Notes: generated by a model from the letters alone, not told the origin. DNA of 64,000 bases from Verrucomicrobiaceae bacterium (GCA_016713245.1 JADJPM010000005.1:124001-188000); one strand, 5' to 3'. Numbered from the stretch's first letter, positions 17,071 to 25,559 are shown. Made by a program: numbers and translations.

Positions 17071-18297
17071 ATGCTCAAGAAGGTCAAAATCACCAACGTC
17101 CACACCGGCAAAGGCTCCGAAGCCCTCGTGGATACCGATTCCGATGACAAAGCCATCGTCGGAGCTGGCGTCGGCTCCAACGAATCCACCGTCATCTCCA
17201 CCATCACCGGGGTCGATGAAAAGCTCCACCGCCTCACCTCGCCAAAGGCCAGCATTGATGACCGCGCCGCTTTCTTCTCCGGCCTCGGCCGCTGCCTTGA
17301 GCGAAACATCTCCCTCACCAAATCCCTTCAGCTCCAGACCAACCGCGTCAAATCCGCCATCTACAAAGGCATGATCGCCGAGCTCATCCACGGCATCTCC
17401 GTGGGAGATAAGCTCAGCGATAGCATGCAGAAATACCCCAAGCTCTTCCCGGATGATCTGCTCTCCCTCATCATCGCCGGTGAAGAGGCCGGTCAGCTCG
17501 CCAAAGTCTGCAAACGCATCGCCCTCTCCTCGAAGAAGTCCTCCAAGGTCATCAAAAAGCTCAAAGGCGGTCTCATCTATCCCGGCGTCGTCATGGTACT
17601 CGGCGTCGTCGTCGTCATCGTCATGAGCTTCACGCTCGTGCCCGCCATGGCCAAGCTCTTCCTATCCTTCAAAACGCCGCTTCCCCTCGGCACGAAGGCC
17701 CTCATCGCCCTGTCGGATCTCTTCCTGCACAGGCCCTACATGGCCATCCTGCCGTTCGTCGGCCTTTACGTCTTCTTCTCCAACTGGGGAAAAATCGCCG
17801 GTCTGCGGCCCATGCAGGACTTCTTCCTCCGCATCCCCGCCATCGGCGTCATCGTGCGTAAATCCGCGGCTGCCTCGGGCTTCCGCACCCTCTCCCTCCT
17901 CACCGAATCCAACGTGCGCCTCACCTCCGCACTCGATATCACCGCCCAGGCCTCCTGGCACTACCATTACAAGGAGCTCTTCTGGCGTCTCCGAGACCAC
18001 ATCACCGTCGGCCGCACCCTCCATGAAGCCTTCCTCATGGAAGCTCACTGGATGGGCCCCGATGCCCGCAATCTCTGCGGCCTCATCGAGCTCGCCTCCG
18101 AGACCGGCTCCGGCACGGAAATGCTCGCCGAAATCGCCGATGATTACGAAGAGGAGCTCGACAACATGGCCGCCTCTTTGGACAAAATGATCGAGCCCAT
18201 CACCATGCTCCTTCTCGGCATCATCGTCGGCTTCCTCATCTACGCCATCTACGCCCCCATGTTCAGTCTGGGAGATGTCATCTTGAAGAAAAAATAG
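17071..18297 (+). CDS. Inner-membrane platform protein, PilC/GspF family
   Basis: A 408-residue polytopic protein that contacts the ATPase and carries the growing pilus. After an N-terminal cytoplasmic extension (about 1-65) the first GspF domain begins RAAFFSGLGRCLERNISLTKSL, followed by a transmembrane helix (about 170-195, VVMVLGVVVVIVMSFTLVPA), a loop with a second helix (about 225-243), a second repeat of the domain (RKSAAASGFRTLSLLTESNVRL) and a C-terminal helix (about 375-398). Length and duplicated architecture are typical. It lies at the end of the pilus operon. Confidence 0.93.
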   Translation: MLKKVKITNVHTGKGSEALVDTDSDDKAIVGAGVGSNESTVISTITGVDEKLHRLTSPKASIDDRAAFFSGLGRCLERNISLTKSLQLQTNRVKSAIYKGMIAELIHGISVGDKLSDSMQKYPKLFPDDLLSLIIAGEEAGQLAKVCKRIALSSKKSSKVIKKLKGGLIYPGVVMVLGVVVVIVMSFTLVPAMAKLFLSFKTPLPLGTKALIALSDLFLHRPYMAILPFVGLYVFFSNWGKIAGLRPMQDFFLRIPAIGVIVRKSAAASGFRTLSLLTESNVRLTSALDITAQASWHYHYKELFWRLRDHITVGRTLHEAFLMEAHWMGPDARNLCGLIELASETGSGTEMLAEIADDYEEELDNMAASLDKMIEPITMLLLGIIVGFLIYAIYAPMFSLGDVILKKK

Positions 18298-18315
18298 TCC
18301 AAACCAGCCCCGGTC

Positions 18316-18843
18316 ATGACCTCCGAGCTCATGAGCTTCTCCTGTGCTTCCTGCGGCATCACGCTCACCGTGCCCCGCAGCATGGCCGGCGTCTCAGGCC
18401 CCTGCCCCAGTTGCGCCCGCGTCATCACCGCGCCCTCTGCGGCATTCGCGCCGCCCGCATTGCCTCCGCAGGATCAGAACCACGACCCGCACGGATCACG
18501 CCCCCAGCCTTCCAGCGTTCCGCCGCGCCCGCCCGTGGCTGGCCCACCTGAAAAACCCAGCTTCTTCAGCCGAGTCGGCGTGTGGCTCATTCTCCTCCTC
18601 ATCGCCTCCCCGCTCCTCCTCTTCGGAGGCATGCTATTGGATCTCAAAGGCATGTTCGATCAGCAGCAGGTCGATAACGAATCCTCCGAAGAAATGGGCC
18701 TCATCAAAGCGATCGACCAAATCGTTTACACCGGCGGTCCCCACCAGCAGCAGCAAGCCGGCGGCACTCAAAACCTCGAAAGCTCCATCCTCATCGAAGG
18801 TCAGCGCCTTCAGCTTGAAGAAGAGATCGAGGAAGAGCCCTAA
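18316..18843 (+). CDS. Zinc-ribbon membrane protein at the end of the pilus operon
   Basis: A 175-residue protein with an N-terminal zinc ribbon (CASC at 10-13, CPSC at 30-33), a Pro-rich linker, one transmembrane helix (VWLILLLIASPLLLFGGM, about 88-107) and a Gln/Glu-rich tail. Such MJ0042-type ribbon plus TM proteins are common in this phylum and of unknown role. It follows the PilC/GspF gene by 18 bases on the same strand, and it converges with the sugar kinase gene, overlapping its stop by four bases. Function in the pilus system is only an inference from position. Confidence 0.65.
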   Translation: MTSELMSFSCASCGITLTVPRSMAGVSGPCPSCARVITAPSAAFAPPALPPQDQNHDPHGSRPQPSSVPPRPPVAGPPEKPSFFSRVGVWLILLLIASPLLLFGGMLLDLKGMFDQQQVDNESSEEMGLIKAIDQIVYTGGPHQQQQAGGTQNLESSILIEGQRLQLEEEIEEEP

Positions 18844-19622
18844 CGGCCCAGCACATAGCGCCCACCCAAACCTTCCGCATTTCGAGCCGCCAGCTCGCTC
18901 GCAAACGCCGAGCAGCGCTCCACCGGCCATTCGGCAAGCCAGCCGTGCAAAAACGCCCCGTGATACACATCACCGCAGCCCGTGGTATCCACCAGCGGAG
19001 ACGCCGTGAAAGCCCGCTGGTGATGGTAAAAGCCACCCGGCCTCCAAATCTGACTGCCACGAATCCCATCCGTGATCACCAGCAGCTTCGCAGGCGGCTG
19101 CAAAAGCTTGGAGACCATTTCCGCTAGGTCAGAGCTACCCGCAGCCTTTTCCGCAAACTCACGCGAAAGGATGCGCACCTGGCTCGCTTCTAACAAATCA
19201 CGGATCGACTCCCGAAACCTTCCCGCACCGCCGTCGAAGGAAATTTCGATGTTTCGAGCCATCGCCGACTCGATCGCCGCCCGACACGCCTTTTCATGGC
19301 GACCATTCACATGCAGCAGCCGCACGCCATCCAGCATCGCAGGCTCAAACACCGGCTCAGCCGCCTCCGCAGGCTTAAAAACGATCTGCCGCGCCCCATC
19401 ATACTGCCGCACGAGGATCACCGCCTCCGCAGGAACGCTATCAAGCAAGGTGCAGTCATGCCCATGAGCACGCAAAACCGCCAGCGCCGTCGCCACCGGC
19501 CCGCCGTGATCCTCCGCCCGTGCCAGCGCCTGCATCACCCCCTCCTCCGCGCTGAATTCAGGCACCACGAAAAAGGTGTCCCGCGTTTCCGCGCCGATGC
19601 CGAGGATGGTTTGAGAATTCAT
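18840..19622 (-). CDS. PfkB-family sugar kinase
   Basis: A ribokinase-type kinase of 260 residues (ATG at 19622, giving MNSQTILGIGAETRDTFFVV). The C-terminal signature DTTGCGDVYHGAFLHGWL holds the catalytic Asp and the anion hole; GCGD replaces the commoner GAGD. Family members phosphorylate sugars, nucleosides or related small molecules with ATP in the cytoplasm; the substrate cannot be read from the sequence. It is somewhat shorter than ribokinase (about 300). The longer open frame with a start at 19673 overlaps the divergent amidase signal region and is unlikely. Confidence 0.9.
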   Translation of the reverse strand: MNSQTILGIGAETRDTFFVVPEFSAEEGVMQALARAEDHGGPVATALAVLRAHGHDCTLLDSVPAEAVILVRQYDGARQIVFKPAEAAEPVFEPAMLDGVRLLHVNGRHEKACRAAIESAMARNIEISFDGGAGRFRESIRDLLEASQVRILSREFAEKAAGSSDLAEMVSKLLQPPAKLLVITDGIRGSQIWRPGGFYHHQRAFTASPLVDTTGCGDVYHGAFLHGWLAEWPVERCSAFASELAARNAEGLGGRYVLGR

Positions 19623-19663
19623 TGCTAGATGATGGGCGTCATCCATGGCATGACAAATCCGCG

Positions 19664-20452
19664 ATGAAACCATTTCCGCTCTCTCTCGCCGCTTCGAGCC
19701 TTCTCGGCATGCTCACCCTTCTTGCCGCGCCGACGGACACCGAGCTGCCGATTCTCGATCACCTCGTGAAACGCACTGCCTGGGATGGTGGCGAAACCGG
19801 CGGGGAGCCGGGAAAACCAGAACAAACGACAGAGCAAACTGCGAAGGACATCCGCTTCATCAGCATCCACAACTTCGCCTGCCCCAAGGACAAAGAGACA
19901 ACGCGATTGAAGAGCAATCAGGCGGGCCATCGGGAGCGTGGCTTTGGCGACATCGCCTACCATTTCATCGTGGGAGACAGTGGCCGTATTTATGAGGGGC
20001 GACGCCCCACCCTGGCTCCGGCCTCCAATACCTACTACCTCAGCCCGGCGGAGTTGAAGACGCAGGTCACCTCCATCGACGAAGGCAAAATCAGCGTCGC
20101 GCCTGATTTTCGATCCATGGCTCGCGAACGCATTCCCGGTCACACGAAGGGCCACCTCACCGTGTCCTTCCTTTGCGGCGGACGTGTTCAGAATGGCGAG
20201 TTGGTGGATCATCCCGAGCTTTTGCAGCACCAGGCCATGCAACGCGCCGCCACACTCGTCGCCGAGCTGCTCTTACGTCATGGTTTGGAGCCAAAAGACA
20301 TCCGGGCGCACCGCGAGCTGGCGGAGACGAATTGCCCGAATGATGCCATCTACCGCTGGCTGCGGGGTGAAACGATGACCCAGGAAGGTAAAGGCGAAGG
20401 CATGAAGCTAATCGAGGCCGAATTTCAGCGGCTGAAGGGCACGTCGCGCTGA
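19664..20452 (+). CDS. N-acetylmuramoyl-L-alanine amidase (PGRP/Amidase_2 type)
   Basis: An exported zinc amidase that cuts the lactyl amide between MurNAc and the stem peptide. The 262-residue protein starts at ATG 19664 with signal peptide MKPFPLSLAASSLLGMLTLLA. Zinc-ligand candidates are His69 in FISIHN and the His/Cys pair in IRAHRELAETNCP near 225-236; YHFIV with His100, the GRIYEGR strand and the QHQAMQRAATLVAELL helix fit the Amidase_2 fold. It starts 42 bases from the divergent PfkB gene, so the two may share a control region. Confidence 0.9.
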   Translation: MKPFPLSLAASSLLGMLTLLAAPTDTELPILDHLVKRTAWDGGETGGEPGKPEQTTEQTAKDIRFISIHNFACPKDKETTRLKSNQAGHRERGFGDIAYHFIVGDSGRIYEGRRPTLAPASNTYYLSPAELKTQVTSIDEGKISVAPDFRSMARERIPGHTKGHLTVSFLCGGRVQNGELVDHPELLQHQAMQRAATLVAELLLRHGLEPKDIRAHRELAETNCPNDAIYRWLRGETMTQEGKGEGMKLIEAEFQRLKGTSR

Positions 20453-20549
20453 GTTGAAAGATCGCTCACACTCGAAACGGCTGCTTTCGGGCGAATTCGC
20501 CATTGTCATCTCCTCCCCCGTCATTCAACATCGCGCCCACTTTCCCCGC

Positions 20550-21923
20550 ATGAGCACCACTACCCTACCCGACGCCTCCGCCCCTTGGTACAAGCACCTC
20601 ACCAAATACCATTGGTTCGTCTTTATTGTGGCTTCGCTGGCATGGTTGTTTGATTGCCTCGATCAGCAGCTCTTCCTCCTGGCCCGCAATTCGGCCATGA
20701 AGGCGCTCCTGCCTCCAGGGATGGACCCCATCAAGTACGGCGGCTACGCCACCTCCATCTTCGTCGCGGGCTGGGCCACTGGCGGCCTCATCTTCGGCTC
20801 CGTGGGAGATCGCATCGGCCGCGCCAAGACGCTCACCCTCACCGTTCTCATCTACTCCGTCTGCACCGGTCTCTCCGCCTTCTCCAAAGGCTGGGTCGAT
20901 TTCGCCATCTACCGCTTCCTCACCGGCCTCGGCGTCGGTGGTGTCTTCGGCCTCGCCGTCGCTCTCGTGGCGGACACGCTTCCTGACACCGCTCGCGCCG
21001 GTGCTCTCGGCACCTTGCAGGCACTCTCCGCTGTCGGAAACATCGCCGCAGGCATCACCAGCATGTACATGGGCAGCTTGGAAGCTTCGAAAGCCATCGA
21101 ACCCGGCACCGCCTGGAAGTACATGTTCCTCGTCGGCGCCCTTCCCGCCTTCCTTTGCGTCTTCATCCAGATCCGCCTCAAAGAACCCGAGAAATGGGTC
21201 AAAGCTCGTGCCGCAGGCAAGGCCGCAGGCGTGAAGTTTGGCTCCTACTCCTCCCTGCTCGGTGATGTGCGCTGGCGTAAATCCGCCCTGCTCGGCATGG
21301 TGCTTTGCGTGGCCGGTGTGATCGGCCTCTGGGGCATCGGCTTCTTCAGCCCGGAACTCGTTGGCGATGTGATGGAACGCTCGCTGAAGGCTGAAGGCGT
21401 CGCCCCCGATAAGATCGCCGGTGAGAAGACCTACTGGATCGGCGTGAACTCCATCGTGCAGAATCTCGGTGCCTTCTTCGGCATGCTGCTCATGACGAAA
21501 ATCGCTCAGAATCGCGGCCGCAAGCCCGCCTTTGCCATGGCCTACGTCGCCGCCATGATCGCCACCATTGGCTTCTTCCAGTTCTTCGATGGCCGTGGTG
21601 ATATTTGGATGAGCGCCGTCATGGGTGCCTGCCAGCTCGCCCTCTTCGCCGGCTTTGCCATCTACCTTCCCGAGCTCTTCCCCACCAGCCTGCGCAGCAC
21701 CGGCACCAGCTTCTGCTACAACGTCGGTCGTTTTGTCGCCGCCAGCGGCCCCTTCACCCTCGGCAGCCTGCAAGCAGCCCTCAAAGCCGGTGCCACCACG
21801 CCTGAGGCGAAGCTGGACGCCTTCCGCACCGCCTGCACCTACATGAGCGCCATCTTCCTCCTCGGCCTCGTCGCCCTCGCCTTCCTCCCTGAGACCAAAG
21901 GCCGCCCGATGCCGGAGGATTGA
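20550..21923 (+). CDS. MFS transporter
   Basis: A 457-residue major facilitator with about 12 transmembrane helices. The motif A loop reads GSVGDRIGRAKTL, the second-half counterpart AQNRGRKPAFAM is present, and DCLDQQLFLLARNSAM in TM1 resembles the aromatic acid/sialate:H+ symporter subfamilies, so the substrate is probably an organic acid or sugar acid. ATG 20550 is preferred over the TTG at 20454, which would add a polar 32-residue leader. A roughly 100-base gap separates it from the amidase gene. The large cytosolic loop between helices 6 and 7 is normal. Confidence 0.92.
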   Translation: MSTTTLPDASAPWYKHLTKYHWFVFIVASLAWLFDCLDQQLFLLARNSAMKALLPPGMDPIKYGGYATSIFVAGWATGGLIFGSVGDRIGRAKTLTLTVLIYSVCTGLSAFSKGWVDFAIYRFLTGLGVGGVFGLAVALVADTLPDTARAGALGTLQALSAVGNIAAGITSMYMGSLEASKAIEPGTAWKYMFLVGALPAFLCVFIQIRLKEPEKWVKARAAGKAAGVKFGSYSSLLGDVRWRKSALLGMVLCVAGVIGLWGIGFFSPELVGDVMERSLKAEGVAPDKIAGEKTYWIGVNSIVQNLGAFFGMLLMTKIAQNRGRKPAFAMAYVAAMIATIGFFQFFDGRGDIWMSAVMGACQLALFAGFAIYLPELFPTSLRSTGTSFCYNVGRFVAASGPFTLGSLQAALKAGATTPEAKLDAFRTACTYMSAIFLLGLVALAFLPETKGRPMPED

Positions 21924-21975
21924 GCCGCCTGGAAAAGCCCGTTGCCGGGTTTCGCAAAGCCACTACCTTCCCACC

Positions 21976-22173
21976 ATGCAAACCGACGCTGAATCATGCA
22001 TGGAAACGAAGCCCAACAAGGCCGCGAAACCTCGCAAGGCCTTCCAGCCGATCCAACCGTGGATCACCCGCGAAGAAATGGCCGCCCTGGTTTCCAGGCA
22101 GCCCTTGATGTCTTGGGAGGAGAAGGTGGCGCAGATCAATCGCAGCCTTGGACGCCCACAGGGTTCGCCATAG
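21976..22173 (+). CDS. Small ORF overlapping the kinase-like gene in another frame
   Basis: A 65-residue basic protein (MQTDAESCMETKPNKAAKPR at its start) with ITREEMAALVS and SWEEKVAQINRSLGRP, which look like a short amphipathic helix pair. It begins with a normal ATG. The kinase-like frame runs through it in the -1 frame. The same arrangement occurs at the paralogous locus (49326-49541), supporting reality. It may be a partner protein, or the true N-terminus of the kinase-like protein joined by -1 frameshifting. I do not recognise its family. Confidence 0.5.
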   Translation: MQTDAESCMETKPNKAAKPRKAFQPIQPWITREEMAALVSRQPLMSWEEKVAQINRSLGRPQGSP

Positions 22174-22790
22174 AGCGAGACCGGCAGATCGCGTTGCTAT
22201 CAGATTGGGCCACGGACGAGCGTCTGTGGCTTCCGGTGAATGAACTCGGGCAGCGCAACTCTGGGCGCATGGAGCACGCCGTCTTTGGAGAGCGCCAAGC
22301 TGGCCACTTCGTGTTCAAGGCCACCAAGGGGCCAAAGTTTGGTTTCTGGCCGCACTTGGACGAAAGGGTGGTCTCGACCCGAATCGACGAGTTTCTCGTA
22401 ATGAGACCAGCCACTCCTTGGCAGTATTTGAAGAGGCTCGTGCTGCTCGATTCCCTCTACATCGACCTGAATTGCCTTCAGGGCTTCACGATGCTCGACG
22501 GATGCTTTTCCATCATCACCTCACAGCCGTGGTACAACGCCCGCAATGCCACCTGGAAAGAGATCAAGCTCTGGATGACCTCTCGCGGCTTCATTCCAGT
22601 GCGCAGTGACGTGTATGACGACCCCACACGCTGGTATCACCCAGAACAGAATCTCGCCCTCTTCGATGTCGGCGAGAGCAACATGGTCGTCAGCGAAGGC
22701 GAGATCGTCCCCATCGACATCATCCCCATGCAGCCCGATGGGCCGCTGCTGGACTTTTTGAGCGACTTCGCCGAAAAACACGCCTCATGA
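21996..22790 (+). CDS. Kinase-like orphan protein, paralogue of 48790-49296
   Basis: The open frame runs 264 codons from an ATG at 21996, but its first 55 residues overlap the small ORF and look non-native; the conserved domain begins near 22170 (ERDRQIALLSDWATDERLW). Shared with the protein at 48790-49296 are EHAVFGE, VFKATKG, TPWQYLKRL, LQGF, ITSQPWYNA, EIKLWMTSRGF and the ending LFDVGESNMVV...VPIDIIP. The last motif recalls the catalytic Asp/Asn and metal-binding Asp of kinase-fold phosphotransferases and the kinase-like domain described in phage polyvalent proteins. No known function. The stop overlaps the next ATG. No good start codon lies beside the domain, so frameshifting or a rare start (ATA at 22170) is possible. 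Confidence 0.55.
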   Translation: MHGNEAQQGRETSQGLPADPTVDHPRRNGRPGFQAALDVLGGEGGADQSQPWTPTGFAIERDRQIALLSDWATDERLWLPVNELGQRNSGRMEHAVFGERQAGHFVFKATKGPKFGFWPHLDERVVSTRIDEFLVMRPATPWQYLKRLVLLDSLYIDLNCLQGFTMLDGCFSIITSQPWYNARNATWKEIKLWMTSRGFIPVRSDVYDDPTRWYHPEQNLALFDVGESNMVVSEGEIVPIDIIPMQPDGPLLDFLSDFAEKHAS

Positions 22791-23068
22791 CCTCCGCCGA
22801 ACTCATCGCCCTCAACGACCCGTCCAAGCTCTCGCCCGAGGCCCAGACCCTTTGGCAGATCAAAAACGGCGATTGGGATGCCGCGCACAACATCGCGCAA
22901 GACATCCCCACGAAGATGGGCTCCTGGCTTCACGCCCTGCTGCACGTCATTGAAGGCGATCAATGGAACGCCGATTACTGGTTCTCCAAAGCCTCCAAGC
23001 CCTCGCATGGTCCGAAGGACATCGACACGCTCTGGGATGAGATCGCCGCGGTCGTGCTCAAAGCTTAG
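22787..23068 (+). CDS. Small conserved-looking protein of unknown function
   Basis: A 93-residue acidic soluble protein without signal or TM segment. Sequence such as TLWQIKNGDWDAAHNIAQDIP and GSWLHALLHVIEGDQWNADYW suggests a short TPR-like helical hairpin. It overlaps the kinase-like gene by four bases (ATGA), so the two are translationally coupled. Proteins of this general look are common as hypotheticals in Verrucomicrobiota and Planctomycetota; I know of no established function. Confidence 0.75.
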   Translation: MTSAELIALNDPSKLSPEAQTLWQIKNGDWDAAHNIAQDIPTKMGSWLHALLHVIEGDQWNADYWFSKASKPSHGPKDIDTLWDEIAAVVLKA

Positions 23069-23077
23069 CGCCGACCA

Positions 23078-24046
23078 TCACGCCACCGCGAGGTGGAAGT
23101 AGCCGTGGATGTGCGGGAACCCTCGAAAGTACCACACCATCTCCGGCCCCTCGATCTGCCAGGTGTCCCACACCTGATCGCCGCCGATGTCGAACTCGCC
23201 GCCGTAGCAGGAGATGAAGAGGCGCTCGACGATCTTGTGCGTCTCGATGGTCTTCATCGTGGCCTCCACATCGGCCGGGCGGAAGCACACCAACATGCGG
23301 CGCATCGTTTCGATCAGCTTCGCCTGCTGATCCTTCGTCAAATCAGCGCCCGAGAGCCCTGGCAGATCGGTTTGGCGCTTCAAGATCACCTCCGAAGGCT
23401 TCTCCGAGCGTGGCTCGCGGGCCACGAGGATCTTCTCGCGCTGTTTGCCATCCAGGGCGCTGACGAACTCATTGAAGACCAGTCCCTGATACCAAAACGG
23501 ATTGCCCGCATGGTCCTTCTCCTCGCGGAAGGCCTTCGCAAAGTTCCCGTAAAAGATCGGGCGACCTCCAAAGCCAGGTGCCCCATCGTTCCGCGCAAAG
23601 CAGCGACGCGTCACATGGTGGCCCGTGTAGATGAATTCGAAGTCCGCCTCCTCCGGCTTTCCAAAGAAGCCCACCGATGGCGTGTTCTTGATCTGGCCCA
23701 TCAGATCCTTCTGCACCTGCCAGTTCATCTTCTCGCGATGCTCCGGGTGATGCAGCGACTCGAAAATCTGCCTCACCAGATCCTGCTGCTCCTTCGTGTA
23801 AAACGTGTGCAGCCGCTGCTCTGGGCAGATGTACCACCAGTTGCTCACAAAACCGCGCTTCGCATGGTCCCGAGGCAGCACGATCTTCGCCTGCTGCTCC
23901 TCGGTGAGGCTCTTGTAGAACTGCATCGCCAGCGAATCCGTGCCCGTTGCAGCACGCAGCGAAGGAAACACGGACAGCGCAGCCGAGGAGCCCATCGCAC
24001 GCAAAAGATCGCGACGGCTAAAAGAAGCAGCAGAGAGCAGGTTCAT
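23078..24046 (-). CDS. Twin-arginine-exported DUF3500 protein
   Basis: A 322-residue protein with a Tat signal: SRRDLLRAMGSSAALSVFPSLRA, in which the RR-D-L-L core precedes a hydrophobic stretch (residues 9-32). The rest resembles the DUF3500 family: TGHHVTRRCF, GRPIFYGNF, and the end GPEMVWYFRGFPHIHGYFH. The conserved His residues suggest a metal-binding or hydrolytic site, but no activity is established. It converges with the preceding small gene and lies upstream, divergently, of the methyltransferase. Folded export by Tat agrees with a metalloprotein. Confidence 0.8.
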   Translation of the reverse strand: MNLLSAASFSRRDLLRAMGSSAALSVFPSLRAATGTDSLAMQFYKSLTEEQQAKIVLPRDHAKRGFVSNWWYICPEQRLHTFYTKEQQDLVRQIFESLHHPEHREKMNWQVQKDLMGQIKNTPSVGFFGKPEEADFEFIYTGHHVTRRCFARNDGAPGFGGRPIFYGNFAKAFREEKDHAGNPFWYQGLVFNEFVSALDGKQREKILVAREPRSEKPSEVILKRQTDLPGLSGADLTKDQQAKLIETMRRMLVCFRPADVEATMKTIETHKIVERLFISCYGGEFDIGGDQVWDTWQIEGPEMVWYFRGFPHIHGYFHLAVA

Positions 24047-24116
24047 CTGCCCAGTGTGTCAAACCGGTGCCGAAAACGCCAGCGTTGATTTGGTCTTTGT
24101 GTTAGACCCATCCATC

Positions 24117-24713
24117 ATGCAACCCGCCGAGACCGCCCACAGTTACGATTCCATTGCTCATCAGTGGCTGGAGCCGCATCTCGCCACGAATGGCATTCGC
24201 CAGCATGAGCACGCGCTGAAGTTTCGACCCAGGGGCGGACGGGCGCTTGATGTGGGCTGTGGGTGTAGCAGCCGCTTCCATCGACTGCTGGAGAGCCACG
24301 AATACGATGTCGAGGGCCTTGATGTCTCCGCCCAGATGATTGCCCTGGCGAAGAAGCAGCATCCCAGCCGGACGTTTCACCATGCCGATGTGTGCGAGTG
24401 GCTGCCCACGAAGCCCTATGACTTCATCACCGCGTGGGACAGCATCTGGCACGTCCCCCTGAATCGAAGCGAAAATGTCCTGCGACGGCTCTGTGATGCT
24501 TTGTCTCCAGGAGGAGTCTTCATCTGGACCATGGGCGGCTTGGACGGCCCGGAGGAAAAGCTGGATTCGAGCATGGGACCGCCCGTCTATTACAGCGTCC
24601 TTGGCATCCCCAAAACGCTTCAGGTCGTCGCCGACGCTGGCTGCGTCGTTCGTCACCTCGAATATGACCAGTGGCCCGAAAAGCATGTGTTCCTCATCGC
24701 GCAAAAAGTCTGA
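24117..24713 (+). CDS. Class I SAM-dependent methyltransferase
   Basis: A 198-residue methyltransferase: motif I ALDVGCGCSSRFHRLL (residues 42-57) with a Gly-Cys-Gly core, motif II acidic end EGLDVSAQMIALAKKQ, motif III HADVCEWLP, and motif IV TAWDSIWHVP. It is of the UbiE/Coq5-like small-molecule type and has no DNA or rRNA recognition extension. ATG 24117 is the first reasonable start; the upstream open frame to 23940 overlaps the divergent DUF3500 gene. Substrate unknown. The 3' end abuts the relic at 24733. Confidence 0.85.
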   Translation: MQPAETAHSYDSIAHQWLEPHLATNGIRQHEHALKFRPRGGRALDVGCGCSSRFHRLLESHEYDVEGLDVSAQMIALAKKQHPSRTFHHADVCEWLPTKPYDFITAWDSIWHVPLNRSENVLRRLCDALSPGGVFIWTMGGLDGPEEKLDSSMGPPVYYSVLGIPKTLQVVADAGCVVRHLEYDQWPEKHVFLIAQKV

Positions 24714-24732
24714 CGAGACCCTTCGCGCCCCA

Positions 24733-24771
24733 CTCCAGCCCGCGATAGACACCGAGCTCGTTGAAGGAGAT
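24733..24771 (-). pseudogene. Worn trace of a radical SAM gene 3' end
   Basis: Read on the minus strand, the segment translates as SFNELGVYRGLEW, against FFNDFGVYRGLEK at the C-terminus of the radical SAM protein (31538-32755). At the DNA level CTCCAGCCCGCGATA is shared exactly. No longer similarity is visible. It is a third, much older copy of the 3' end that is duplicated at 30235-30461. Confidence 0.55.
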
Positions 24772-24838
24772 TGTTTGTTACCCAGCAACGGCATAGGGAG
24801 GGCAAGAACGACACTCATGAGTGCTGCGGCCCGTGCTT

Positions 24839-24898
24839 TTCCGACCCAATCGTTGGCTATAAAGGCGCTGACAAACCTCACGATCTGCGAGAGATTAT
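24839..24898 (+). repeat. Leader-like sequence shared with 143-198
   Basis: The same block as at 143-198: TTCCGAC, then TGGC.ATAAAG.CGCTGACAAAC.TCACG, ending 25 bases upstream of a small lipoprotein start. The two copies match closely in the core and poorly at the flanks. No other copy was seen in the window. Confidence 0.55.
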
Positions 24899-24923
24899 CC
24901 GTTTTCTGCCACAGAACTGAAGT

Positions 24924-25451
24924 ATGAAACCAACCATCGGCATTTGCATCTGCGCAACTTTGATTCTGAGTCATTGCGCTACCAACAAACCACTTCCGGA
25001 GAATCAGATCCCCGACACTCTAATTGACTGCGAGCAAGGGGATCGCTCGGCTGACGAGATCAAGGACCAATACCAAATGGTTGATTTAGTCAGCGCTCTT
25101 CCAGAGCCATGGGAAATTCGCTTTCCAAATCGGGCTCCATATCTGGAAGCTCTGTACAAGGAGCGGATACCCGAAGACTTCATCGAGGTTCCGGAGGAGG
25201 GAGCGCAATGCAAGTTCACAGTGATACGACTGGACAGGGATTTGGTTGCGGTAACAACCCATTCGGACATGGGCACCGATGATAGCCTCAGAATTCTGCG
25301 GCGCGTCCCCAGCGCGTGGCAAGATATTACCTCCCAAGCATTCCCCTACGCTCTGCACAAAGTTTCAAGAATTCACGGTCACCGTGACAGATCATTGATT
25401 GTCGGTGGGAGTAAATTCGTCTGGAATGGGTCCAGCTACATCAAAGAGTAG
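24924..25451 (+). CDS. Putative lipoprotein of unknown function
   Basis: A 175-residue precursor with a lipobox: MKPTIGICICATLILSHCAT, the Cys at residue 18 being the probable lipidated residue. The mature protein is acidic, with VPEEGAQCKFTVIRLDRDLVAV and a beta-rich end (SLIVGGSKFVWNGSSYIKE). Codon use is more AT-leaning than in neighbouring core genes. It stands alone behind the shared leader and faces the accessory region; no partner gene is evident. Confidence 0.7.
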   Translation: MKPTIGICICATLILSHCATNKPLPENQIPDTLIDCEQGDRSADEIKDQYQMVDLVSALPEPWEIRFPNRAPYLEALYKERIPEDFIEVPEEGAQCKFTVIRLDRDLVAVTTHSDMGTDDSLRILRRVPSAWQDITSQAFPYALHKVSRIHGHRDRSLIVGGSKFVWNGSSYIKE

Positions 25452-25559
25452 TTTCCGAGGCACGGCTCCCGTAGCCGCACTGTCGGCAACATCACCTGTC
25501 ATGTGATCCGAGCACCTCGCCTCGACGTTCGGGCCAAGTCACAACATCCTCCCAGCCTC

